A stretch of 64,000 nt of DNA, from NCBI RefSeq assembly GCF_014851395.1, contig NW_024040596.1, positions 6,450,155 through 6,514,154 of the forward strand, in the 5' to 3' direction. The stretch comes from Micropterus salmoides. Taxonomy: Eukaryota > Chordata > Actinopteri > Centrarchiformes > Centrarchidae. The position numbers were made by a program, and so were the translations under genes. Under the pieces are notes generated by a model, which had not been told where the DNA came from, did no database searches, and saw only the letters and a list, made by a program, of their open reading frames with translations. Shown here piece by piece: positions 1 to 10,277 of the stretch; positions within the stretch are counted from its first letter, which is position 1, and each line of letters starts with the position of its first letter.

Positions 1-999
1 GTTTCAAGGAAAAAACGTGACCAAGCAAAGTCTTCTATGTTGGTGTCTGGTCAAACTTGGATCTGATACCTCGAAATTTGCGTCAACCATCAGAGATTGT
101 GCGGCACTGTTCATACCAAAGCAGGTTTTCTTTTACATCTCTGTTTCATCTCATAATGTTTAGTGTAGGTGTACTCTCAGCGGCTAATAACCAAACAGAC
201 ACACAAGTTAATTATTTAATTTCAGTGGTTACGATACAGTGATTGAGTAGGGGGTCAGAGTAAAAATAAATAGTTGCATGGGGATGGCTGTTCCTAGTTA
301 TTAGAGGACAGACGTCACAATCAAAAGCTGCAGGACGTACTGACCGACACCAGAGACAATTTATAGAGGAGACACGCCACTCAATCACATCCTCAAAACA
401 GCTCTATGGGGAAAGCCCGTAACGGCAAAGATGGCGCTAGAAAGCCAATTGTCTGCTTTTAACAGCGGGAAACAAATTTCAGCCAATTATGTGGTTTCAC
501 TGACTTTTTTAGTGTTTTTTTAAATTTTTTTATTAGATTTTACTGGTGATTCTATTCATGTAGTTTTTATGTCCCGGTCATCAGTAAAAGTGCAGTTCTG
601 GCTCTCTCCCCATTCATTTAGATAGGAGCCTGGTCTTGTTAGTCCGAAATAGCTGCCTGGAGGAGACTTGCCTATATGGACATACTGACCGACACCCAAC
701 TTTCATTTCTCATTTTACAACAAATGTACCAAAGTACAAATAGGGCATGCTATCTTAAGTGTACTTTGGAGTTTACACGTGGTTTTGTTCACATTTTTAT
801 CACCGAAATGAATTCTCTGTTAGTCCAACTGAAATCACAAGTCCTTACTTTTTGCAGTCAAACATCTGTGTCAACACGATTTTCAGATTTTGTGTCAAGT
901 AAGACATGCCTCCTAGTTTGTAGATAAGGGGACGCTGGGTAGACGGCTAATGGAAGTTGTTTACAATTTTTCTGTGTTGTGTCTTAGGTTATTAGGTAG
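1..999. other. No gene recognised
   Basis: AT-rich, with no convincing exon or repeat ends. A short phrase, actgaccgacacc, occurs twice (about 339 and 685). The short open frames here have no recognisable domains. Confidence 0.5.
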
Positions 1000-1396
1000 T
1001 AGGGTTGGGCGAAGTCTACAATGAAACATCGGGATGGACGATGTTATCGGGTGCGCGCGGTAGGGGGCTGCAGTCGTCTTATGTGCATGTGTTTTCGTTC
1101 AGACTTCACTCGGTTTTGTCAGTCTTTTAGGCGACTTTATAAAACATACTGCTGATGGTGCAGACGGGGGAGAGAGGCGGGGCAAGCCGGGGTGTTTACC
1201 TGAGGTGTAGCCTAGGTGTGTCAGAGTGTGGGGAGAAGATAATTCCGAGGCAGGTGCAAAGCATACTTCAAAACAATAATAGGAACAATAACAACCTTTC
1301 ACAGGGTGGTATAATGTGAAAATTTTAGTGGTTTTTTTTGTTGTTGTTTTCGGGGAGGGCAGTGTCGTGATGTCATCGTCTATTGGCCCAACCCTA
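1000..1396. mobile_element. hAT-like miniature element with exact 8-bp target duplication
   Basis: Starts TAGGGTTGGGC and ends with GCCCAACCCTA. It is flanked by identical octamers TTAGGTAG (992-999 and 1397-1404), the duplication size of hAT transposons. At 397 bp it has no room for a transposase. Confidence 0.75.
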
Positions 1397-1404
1397 TTAG
1401 GTAG

Positions 1405-2572
1405 GTAGTTCTCATGATGCTGATGTTTGTTCAAGTATTGTTTTTAATTAGTTATTTCACCAGCGCACGATAGCAGCTCCCATATCTGCGATATTTTGGC
1501 TTCATTTCTTCATTCAGAGGGAAGAAGTGGAGACTCTTTATCCAGTTTTATATACAGTAGATAAACAGTGGCAAGACCGTGTCTTCTTTCGCAACTCTTA
1601 ATATATAATAACAAATAAAAGTTCAATTGGCAAATGCTCAATATTTAATTCGACTGGGATCCCCCACCCTCCTGTTAGGGGGAGTATTGCTATTAGCTGT
1701 TGCAGCATGTTTATGTTACAATGAAATAAAAAATGAACGGCTGTAAGCAGCTGAGAACTGGATATAGGACACATCAACATAAAATAATAACTTCCTTAAT
1801 AAATCTAAAAAAATATATACTCATTTCAAACATTTTGTGAATATTTTTGCTATAAAGAAGAAAGCCATTTTCTGGGTATCATGTTTACACCGTTTGGGTC
1901 ATGATGTTTCTCTTGTCTTTTCTTCTCTTATCTTCTCTTCAAAGAGACTTTAGCCATCAGATAACAAGCTGCAAACTGTATGACTTTACCATCAGTCAGG
2001 GCCACATATGGCTATCCCTAAATGAGGTCAGGGGTCATTCGCTGCCCACATTCCTTAAACTGCAGCTTCCCAGCCACCCCACCTCCCCCACACAGACACA
2101 TTTTAAATGCTTTGTTTGAATCTGTCAATTACACACACACACACCAAAAAACATCACTCTGTCTGCTGTTGTTGCTGCCCTACATAAAATGAGTAGAATT
2201 AAAGGGATCATGGGGGTGGTTGGATGTGGGAGGGTGAAGACGATGGTAGGTGGAGGGGAAAAAAAGCATGCACTTAACACCAAACATTAGGAGGAAAGTG
2301 GTGGCGAAAACTGGGTGAAGGTCAGTGAGGGTGGAAAGAGGATGGATGACTGTGCTGTGGGGGTGCAGAGGAAAGAAAGGCCTGGAAGAGGAAGTCATTT
2401 TTTTTTTTATTCTTCCAGGCTTCAGAGCAGATCTTGGCCTTGTTAGTTTAATACCAAGCATACCTCTTTGTTTTTAAAGACTGAAATTTAACTTTGGGTC
2501 AGGCCAGGTTTGAGTCTCCACTCTGTGTGTAGCCAAGCGCGTGTTTCATTTCTATGTTCTTAAAATGTCATG
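1405..2572. other. No gene recognised
   Basis: AT-rich DNA with short low-complexity runs. No exon-like or repeat ends were recognised. Confidence 0.45.
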
Positions 2573-2868
2573 CGCAGAAAGTATGCCCCACGATACGATA
2601 TTATCACAAAACGTATGTCACAATACGATATTATTGCTATTAATTACCTTTTTTCCAACTTCAAATTATGTCCCCAAAGGAAAACTATTTTTCTTGTGGA
2701 CTGAAAAAGCAAGAGATTTTATTTATTATAGTACCTAAAAGTAAAATTCTCATGTACAATTTATATAATAAAAGATCAATACTTGACCTCTGTGTCTCGA
2801 TACAACATTGCAAAGGAAAATATTGCAATAATATGCTGTATAGATTTCCCCCCACCCCCCCACCCCTA
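2573..2868. repeat. Fragment of an interspersed repeat with ACGATACGATATTATC motif
   Basis: Repeated cacgatacgatattatcac / cacaatacgatattattgc phrases and a C-rich end ccccacccccccacccctag resemble a common fish hAT-derived repeat. Only one end is clear. Confidence 0.45.
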
Positions 2869-2948
2869 GCAGAAAGAGGAAGGATCTATGAATAATGTTT
2901 TCCATTCATCTATTATGAAAACTCACAGCAGTCACAAGCAGTCTGCAG

Positions 2949-2969
2949 ACACACACACACACACACACA
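2949..2969. repeat. (CA)n microsatellite
   Basis: Uninterrupted CA run. Confidence 0.9.
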
Positions 2970-3019
2970 TGTTTGTTCCTCTATATCTAAATCTATTTGA
3001 CATAATGCGCTTCCCTTGC

Positions 3020-3190
3020 TCTTTACCCTCAACCCTGACCTAATTCTAACCCTCACCCTAAAACCAAGTCTTAACCCTCAAATGGCCGTTAAAACTTGTG
3101 GGGTCCAGCATTTTGTTCCCCACAAAACTGTCAGATTGCACAAGAATATTGGAATCTTGGGTTTTAGACCCCACGAATATGGTAAAACAA
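3020..3190. repeat. Fish interspersed repeat with CCCTAA-like and GTGGGG/CCCCAC motifs
   Basis: Runs of accctcaaccctgacc type, then tgtggggtccagcattttg and ccccacaaaactgtc, a phrase common in teleost DNA. A related piece in the other orientation lies at 32337-32460. Confidence 0.5.
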
Positions 3191-3833
3191 GCGCGCACAC
3201 ACAGCGATACTGGCACACATCGGTAATTGACCACCTGTGTGTCTGTGGCCTAGTTTACGCTTTATGAAACGCTGTGGAGCGGTGATGTACAGTTCCTTTG
3301 GGATTCCTAACTGCTAGCCTCTTATTTCAATTGTTCCAAAGCAACACAAAGGGGACAGAAAACCCATACGTAGCATGTCTGAGTTTCTTTTGAAGAAACT
3401 GGGGGTATAAATAGAAATGTATGGAGCAAATGAAGTTCAGTAGCCGGCCCATATTTGAACTGCGAGAGGACGTCGCCTGTTAACGTTTTCTTTGATTTTT
3501 GTCCCATTAGTATAAATAAGAAATGTGGGGAGAACCATAGCTCAGTATGTAATGCTCGGGTAACTTTTATTGTTGTGCCTCTGGGTTTGTGCGTGCGAGT
3601 GTGTGTGTCCTGATTCAGTGGAGCTATACACAACCTGATTTTGATGTTAGAGTGTGTGTGTGTGTGTCTGTTTTGTTTTGAATGTGCGTGTTAATGTGTT
3701 GCAGTGGGCGTGTTTACATAGGTGTTTATATGACGTTTATATGATTCTTGTGTACAGACAGTAAGGCACCGGTACCGTCTGTGTTTGCAATAAGCGGAGA
3801 GAGGGAACTGAGGGAAGCTTTAGGGTCAAGAGA

Positions 3834-3834
<1 letters not shown>

Positions 3835-3882
<48 letters not shown>
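3835..3882. repeat. (AC)24 microsatellite
   Basis: Perfect AC run of 48 bp. Confidence 0.95.
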
Positions 3883-3884
<2 letters not shown>

Positions 3885-3999
3885 CTGCCTGTTTGTAAGC
3901 TCTGCTGACTGCAGGAAGCAATAATGGTAGCGTGCTTCCGGAGTTCCGGAGGCTTCTCTCAGGGGAGCGTTGCTGCTCTGTCCAGCTCAGCAGAGCAAA

Positions 4000-4200
4000 A
4001 CTGAAAAGGACACAGCAGAGCAGAAAATTATAGAACGTTGAGAACAGGATAGAGTAGAATAGAAAATGTTACGATAGAATAGGATAGTGAAGAATACAGC
4101 AGAGCAGAGCAGAACTGGAAAAAAATAGAATGAAAACAGCAAAGCAGAACTAAAAGGAACTCAAAAAAAAAACTGAGTGTAAATGAGAAAAAAAATACCG
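4000..4200. repeat. Degenerate AGAGCAGAA / GATAGAATA low-complexity tract
   Basis: Repeated phrases such as agcagagcag and gatagaatag without a fixed period. It makes a long but meaningless reading frame on the minus strand. Confidence 0.6.
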
Positions 4201-5355
4201 TAAAACTATAGCCCGGGATTTTATTTGCTAAAATCACTGCCTTTATTTGGGACAGGCGTCCATATGGGATAGGCCTTTAATTCTACTATGAAACAGTTTA
4301 ATTATTTCATTAACAGAATATTACTTGTATAAAAATTATCCTATAATATCAGATGCACGTCATTCATTTGTCTTATGCACTTTTATTTTGAAGGCAGCAA
4401 TGTAACGACAACAGGGTGCAGGATGAGAGAAGTGTGGCAGAAGTTAGCAGACGGAGAGCGATGGACTTCACAGGACAGTATTCACAACTTGGATTAATTT
4501 ATATGAAGAGCTGTTTTGATTCTTTTGATCAGTGGACCCTTACAGACTAAAGAAATGTATAAATAATAATGGAAGGGACACATTCGGGCTTAACGAGCGC
4601 TTCAAATGTAATGGGAGTCGGCACTTTTCTTTTTCTTTTTATCTCTTGGACCATGGTGGTTACACTGGTAAATCTATAATAATTAGACTTTTGGGCTTGT
4701 TGTTTCCATTAAATGAACTGAACGATTGAATTGTGGAGAATCTAACCGATCTATCGATGTGTAGCATGTCCATACTGACATATTATATTATATCCGTACG
4801 TTTAAACATTAATATTTGTATTAACGATCTAAGCAGCTAAAGCGAGCGACAAAATCCATCCAAAATCGTTCAGCTCTCGCTGACTATATAGCTGCACAAA
4901 GTGCAGACTAAAATAGTTCATCAGAACAAAGCAAGTGAGAAGAAAACTGCTCACACAAGTGTTTGAGCCAAAATAAAGAAAACATAATTCAATCTTAGCT
5001 TGTAGTTGTGCAAAATAATGGGGGTTTCTGCAGGCTTAACAACAAGCCTGGGCTATTTTGACAAAATCAAATACCACAACATTGTGACGCTGTTTGTTTT
5101 GGTTTTTGTATTCAGATACTTTGAAGCCTCATACAGAGGTGTTGTTGGGGTGGGAATGTGATTAAATGGTAGCGCACCACAGAGATGATCCAGTCCTGTC
5201 CTCTGTGGGTTTTAAATTGTCGTCAGCTGAATGGCAGAAAAATGTTAGGACAGTAAAAGAGCAGGGAAGGCGAAGGCAGCCTGTGGAGAGCGTCTGTGTG
5301 TCAGACCTCATCTGTCCTGTAGCTCTTCCACAGTGTGAGCCAGAGATAGGAGAAC
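4201..5355. other. No gene recognised
   Basis: No exon or intact repeat could be identified in this stretch. Confidence 0.4.
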
Positions 5356-5410
5356 GCCCCTCCCTCCCTCCCTCCCTCTCTCCCTCCCTCCCTCTGTCCG
5401 TCCTTCCTTC
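5356..5410. repeat. (CCCT)n polypyrimidine tract
   Basis: Tandem cctccctccctccc units on the plus strand, about 55 bp, almost purely pyrimidine. Confidence 0.85.
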
Positions 5411-5526
5411 TGCATGGCTTCATCTCTGCGTTCCTCTCTGCTCGTCTCGCTGGCCCATTCGCTCTCAAGCCGACAGGCTGACATCAGTGTGCGTGTGTTA
5501 GTGTGCATGCTTGCATGCATTTATGG

Positions 5527-5528
<2 letters not shown>

Positions 5529-5575
<47 letters not shown>
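5529..5575. repeat. (TG)23 microsatellite
   Basis: Perfect TG run of 47 bp. Confidence 0.95.
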
Positions 5576-5576
<1 letters not shown>

Positions 5577-5676
5577 CTGCTGGCAGTCCAAATGTATTGA
5601 TCTCCCCTGGATTACTTACAGTATGACCAACCTCACGCCTGGTTGGCTATTACCTGTTAGCTGTCGGTCACTGGAT

Positions 5677-6358
5677 TAGGGATGAAACGATTACCGGTTT
5701 AACGATAAACCATAGTTAAATTCCTGGCGGTTATTATTACGGTACACATTTTAATTACCACGATAACCAGGTTTAGCTACTATAAACTCACAGAAAATAC
5801 TGTCCAGCATCAACCAAAGTTAGCGACAGCAGCAAATCTTGTTCAATTTTTAAAACCAGCAGCTATCAAATTAGTTGTTAAAGTGTCAGACCTGGAGAAA
5901 TGCTCTGTATTTAGTCAGTTGTTGGGCTCACTGTCTTCTAAAGACTCTTTTCTATTCATTTAATTGTGTGTAGCGTCATTGCATTACTTGCATAATATAA
6001 AATATAAAATCTCGATAATGCACACTTGGTTTTCATATGTTTACAAAAGTTAAAATGTTTAAAAAATGTAAATGTTTATGCAAACAAAATGGCAATGTTA
6101 TTTGTAGTTTTCAAAATAAAACTTGTTGAAATGGTTTCAGTGTGTGTATCAGGACATTTTAATCTTTTGGCACATTTGGCACATTTTTACAATACCGTGA
6201 TAATTTTGGTCTCTATGATCCATCCATCATCCACCGCTTATCCTGCTGACAGGGTTGCAGGGGGCTGGAGCCAATCCCAGCTGACATCGGGCGAAAGGCG
6301 GGGTACACCGTGGACAGGTCGCCAGTCATGATGGAATTTTCATACCGTTGCATCCCTA
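5677..6358. mobile_element. hAT-like miniature element carrying a second repeat inside
   Basis: Starts TAGGGATGAAACG and ends with CGTTGCATCCCTA, an imperfect inverted repeat. The flanking octamers CACTGGAT (5669-5676) and CATTGGAT (6359-6366) agree at 7 of 8 bases. A different fish repeat (6216-6330) interrupts it. Confidence 0.7.
6216..6330. repeat. Common teleost interspersed repeat (GGGGGCTGGAGCC type)
   Basis: Contains ccaccgcttatcctgctgac, gggggctggagccaatccca and ggcggggtacaccgtggaca, a phrase series I recognise as a very frequent fish repeat. It sits inside the hAT-like element. Confidence 0.65.
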
Positions 6359-6366
6359 CATTGGAT

Positions 6367-7740
6367 CCTACACTTCCTGTAATGCAGCTCAGCCGCATCG
6401 CTAAATTGCCACATCTTTAAAGCTCCCGCCCCCAGTTTGTTCCAGACCACGGTTTCCTGCAGGAAATTTTTAGTGGAGTTTGTAAGCACGGTCACCTGCT
6501 GAGTCAGACAGATGCTGATGCATCTGGTGTTGTGATCAGTTCAGTAAAATGACGACATAAACAGTTGCCTCACTCATTATATATTCTCCGTGATTTAACG
6601 CCTCTGCTCTTTTCCTGTGTAGGCTAACACTGCTGTTGGTGTCACGTCTTCTGATATTGAGTGAAGATAATTTTAGGCGAGGCGGTGCTACAACACACTG
6701 CAAAAAACACTGTAAACTTTCCAGTAAATATGTGTAGGCTTGTGGTTATTGCTTCTGCAGAGCCACAGACGACGTTTATAGAAGTGTTTTTACATTTGTT
6801 TTCATTAGTGCTCCCCTTAGTTGTAAAACCTATTTTGATGTGTAAAAGTTGAGTGCTCCTTTTAAAAATATGTTGGTGTCTTTTATGATATCTGGTTCAG
6901 AATGTCAAAGTACCAAAAAAACATTCTCAGTTGAGCCCCTTTAAGACTTGCACTCACGTGAATGTGACCGCAATGTAACATGCTGTACTCATGTCTGAAG
7001 ACGTGCCTTCACTTTCAACACGGTGCACGGTCTGACATGAAGGCCGTCAAGTTTAACGTAAAGGCTGCAGCAGCACAGGAAAAACATGCAGACAGACAGA
7101 TGCGTGTCTTGTTTTGCCACCTCTGTAATACTTATATCTTTATCTTCATCTCTTATTTAGAGTCGAATCAGAGATTTTGAGGTGATTCTTCTCATTTCAG
7201 ATAAGTCTATAAAAACAATTTCCCCCTTGTCGTGTGAACAAGTCATAATATTTTTAAATACCACACAGTAATAATCTGACCAGCAGGCTTTTCCTATATT
7301 ATAGTCATTTTCATTTATGCCAACAGCATGGATATATCCAGCAATCCACTCCATCAAACAGGTAGCATAATTTACTCTCTGGTAATATTAAATGATGAAG
7401 TTGTTGCAGGAATGAATTCACTATATATACTGAGATATTCAATGGATTCACCGTAGATCATTGAGACGTCAAAAAATAAGTTTAAAACTCCATCAGTGGT
7501 GCAGCCTGCCAGAGAACAGAAAACTTTCTTTCTATTGTAATATTTTTCAGTCACCACTGCTTGCGCTCTCTCTCGCATCAGCTGTTTCCGTGCTTCATAT
7601 TGTTTTGAGCGACAATAACATGTTTAAGATGCATTCATACAACAAATACAAGAAGTGGTGTACTATATTTATAACCACCTGTTAAAGATATTATAATCTC
7701 TATAGCTGTGTGTGTGTTGAGGGAGAGCTACAGTTTTGCA
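6367..7740. other. No gene recognised
   Basis: AT-rich. No exon or clear repeat ends seen. Confidence 0.4.
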
Positions 7741-8262
7741 TTAAAGAGGTGGTATTATGCTCATTTTCAGGTTCAAAATCCTATTTAGGGGTTCTACCAG
7801 AACAGGTTTTACATGGTTTCATTTTCAAAAAACACCATATTTTTTATCATACTGCACATTGCTGCAGCTCCTCTTTTCACCCTGTGTTGAACACTTCACT
7901 TTAGCTATGGAGTGATACATCTCGTCTCTAAATGATCTTTGTTGGGAGTTGCACATGTGCAGTTAATAGTTAAGAACTACTAGCCAATCAGAAGCAGAGA
8001 AGAGCGGGTCAGTAAGAAGCTGGTAAACCGCTTCGTTTCAGCTGTATATGTTGCCGAGAAGAAGACGTCACAGGGATGAAAGGGAAACGGCTGGACTACA
8101 AACAAGTTGTTTTCAGGCTTTTCAGAGCAGAGTTTTCTGTGGGAGATGGCTGGACTTTGGGCATTTTCACTTTGCAAACCTATTACAAGCACAAAAAAGG
8201 TAAATAGCTCAATAAAGGAGAGGGGAAAAAGCCAAAAAAAAGCATAATACCACCTCTTTTAA
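7741..8262. mobile_element. piggyBac-like miniature inverted-repeat element
   Basis: Terminal inverted repeats AGAGGTGGTATTATGCT and AGCATAATACCACCTCTT, both next to TTAA (7741-7744 and 8259-8262), the piggyBac target. About 520 bp, no transposase. One end has an extra A, so the exact boundary is off by one. Confidence 0.65.
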
Positions 8263-8394
8263 AATAGTTTTTTCTTGGACTTGCCACTCCGTCAAATCTG
8301 AACACAGACATGATACACATTTTTTTTTTTGAGTGTGTAACTTGAATGTCTGGAGGTGAGAAGGCGGGCTGTGGCTGCTGTTAGCAAGTATAGA

Positions 8395-8419
8395 CGTGTG
8401 TGTGTGTGTGTGTGTGTGT
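8395..8419. repeat. (GT)n microsatellite
   Basis: GT run of about 25 bp. Confidence 0.9.
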
Positions 8420-8767
8420 TTGTACGCAGTGTGCACACCATCTGCCAGTGGTCATGGAGGTTTGTGCTGATGTGTAGTGACAAGCAGCTCAGAGAGCGAC
8501 CCCTCCATATATACTATATACACACGCATAAATATGCACACACAGGGCCATCATTACAAATACAGCAGCTCTTGATGACGGGGCCTTGACCTTTGTGGGG
8601 TTATTATGTCTCCTGTCAAGATAGATCACCAAAGAATTAAAAAAGCAGAAGGCGGACAGGAAGGGCACAAATCCCACTGTAACGGCATATGTTATCCAAC
8701 AAAACAAGAAAACACTGCTGCAGCTACACTGCAGTTTTTCTCTCCACATGTCTCTTTACTTTAAATA

Positions 8768-8835
8768 TAAAGCTACCGCCAGCATCCGGTTAGCTTAGCT
8801 TAGCACAAAGAATGGAAACGGCTACATACAGCATA
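8768..8835. repeat. Fragment of fish repeat with GTTAGCTTAGCTTAGC
   Basis: The phrase ccggttagcttagcttagca followed by caaagaatggaaacgg is a familiar teleost interspersed motif. Its ends are not clear. Confidence 0.5.
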
Positions 8836-10122
8836 TATTGTTTATCTCGTACAAAAGAGAAAGTGTAAAAACAACACAGTGCGGTGTGATGTGTCGGACT
8901 ATGTCTTGGCAAGGCTCAGTAACTTGTCATCAGTGTGAGGCTGCCAGGAAACCAGTGTAGATCGAAGAAAATCCAAGAAAGCATATTTGCCAAAATGTCA
9001 CCTAATAAAATACATTCACAATATATATTTATCAAACTGGAATCGCATAAAAATAAGTGTTAATAAATAACAAATGTAAAATAAAGCACATTATAGATGC
9101 CTAGTATATGCCAATACAAATATATCTGTGAAATGCCAAAATTGGGAAATAGTAGGTTGTGCTGTTAATACACTGTTAATAGAAGTTCATACAATCTTCA
9201 TTATTCATTGTTATGCTGCAGAGGGAGGATGCTGCAATGTATTAAAGGTCATTTTTTTAAAAACTGTGTAAACTTGGATTCTAGCCACATGCGACCGGTT
9301 TTGCAATCTACGGACACAAGGAAAGCAGTCAGACGTGGCCTCAGTAATAAGGGGCTTTGGTTTGTTCTAAGTGGAGCAGCTTCAGATTGAATTATTGTTA
9401 TTTATTCCCGCTGATGAGCAGACAGGGTGCCCTCAGCCGCTGTTTCCATCATTTACAAACCAATCACTTCAGCCCCTCCAGCCAGACATGTTCGTGATGA
9501 AGTGGTAAAATTAAGGTATTGATCAATTATAATAGGCCACACGAGTGAAGCTGTTATTAGGATTTATTTCATAAATGCTTCTATGTATTAAACCAGGTAG
9601 CTTGTTGGTTGAACTCACTTTTCACTTCTGCTGTCGAGGATCAAATACAGCCACATTTTGAAATAATGAAATTCTCTTTTTGCAAAATAATTTTCTTCTC
9701 ATTTTGTTTTATTTTATAGTAGCTTGTGAGTGTTTTAGTGCTAGGCTGCTCTATAGTTTCCACATCCCCTAGCAGTAGGGAATCTACTGCTTGCCTACTC
9801 ATTGACATTCTTTTCTCATGAAGCAGCCGGCCTTTGCTGCTTGGCTGTGCTTGCACAGGCTTGCCTTGCTGTGTTGCTGCCTTCGCTAAGGCAGTGGTGT
9901 AAACGGTACATCGTGTCGTACTGTACAGGGGCCTTTTGTGTTCCTTGTAGATGGACTGGGGGTGCTTTCTTACCTCAGCACACATAAATTATTACATATA
10001 GTATGTGTACTTTATGCACTGATATAATGATGCACGATTTTGTTTTCTGTCCTAGTCGTTTTATAGTTTCGCCTCATATTTCTCTCACTCATGATTTCCT
10101 CCTCTCTGCTGTGTTGTTGCAG
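8836..10122. other. No gene recognised upstream of first coding exon
   Basis: AT-rich. It ends in the polypyrimidine tract and acceptor of the first coding exon. No CpG-rich promoter is evident. Confidence 0.5.
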
Positions 10123-10139
10123 ACCCTGGTAGGAGCGTG
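10123..10139 (+). other. ptpn4: 5'UTR part of first coding exon
   Basis: A pyrimidine-rich stretch ending in CAG at 10120-10122 forms a splice acceptor; only 17 untranslated nt separate it from the ATG. The base at -3 is G, a fair Kozak context. Transcription must therefore start in one or more non-coding exons upstream, either in 1-10000 or before the window. Confidence 0.75.
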
Positions 10140-10277
10140 ATGAGCGCGCGCTTCCGCTTGCCTGCTGGCAGATCCTACAATGTCCGGGCGACGGAGCTGG
10201 AGCGAGACAGGCAGCACACACAGGTTGTGTGCAACGTACTGCTGCTGGACAACACCGTCCAGGCGTTCAAAGTCAGC
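10140..10277 (+). CDS. ptpn4: ptpn4 coding exon 1 (residues 1-46)
   Basis: Contains the start codon and the PTPN4-type N-terminus, then the first strand of FERM lobe F1 (VVCNVLLLDNTVQAFKV). It ends in phase 0 at a gtaagt donor. The opening RFRLPAGR separates PTPN4 from PTPN3. Confidence 0.93.

Noticed and set aside
3020..3090. Telomere-like CCCTAA phrases
   Set aside because: The units are irregular and belong to a common interspersed fish repeat, so this is not an interstitial telomere array.
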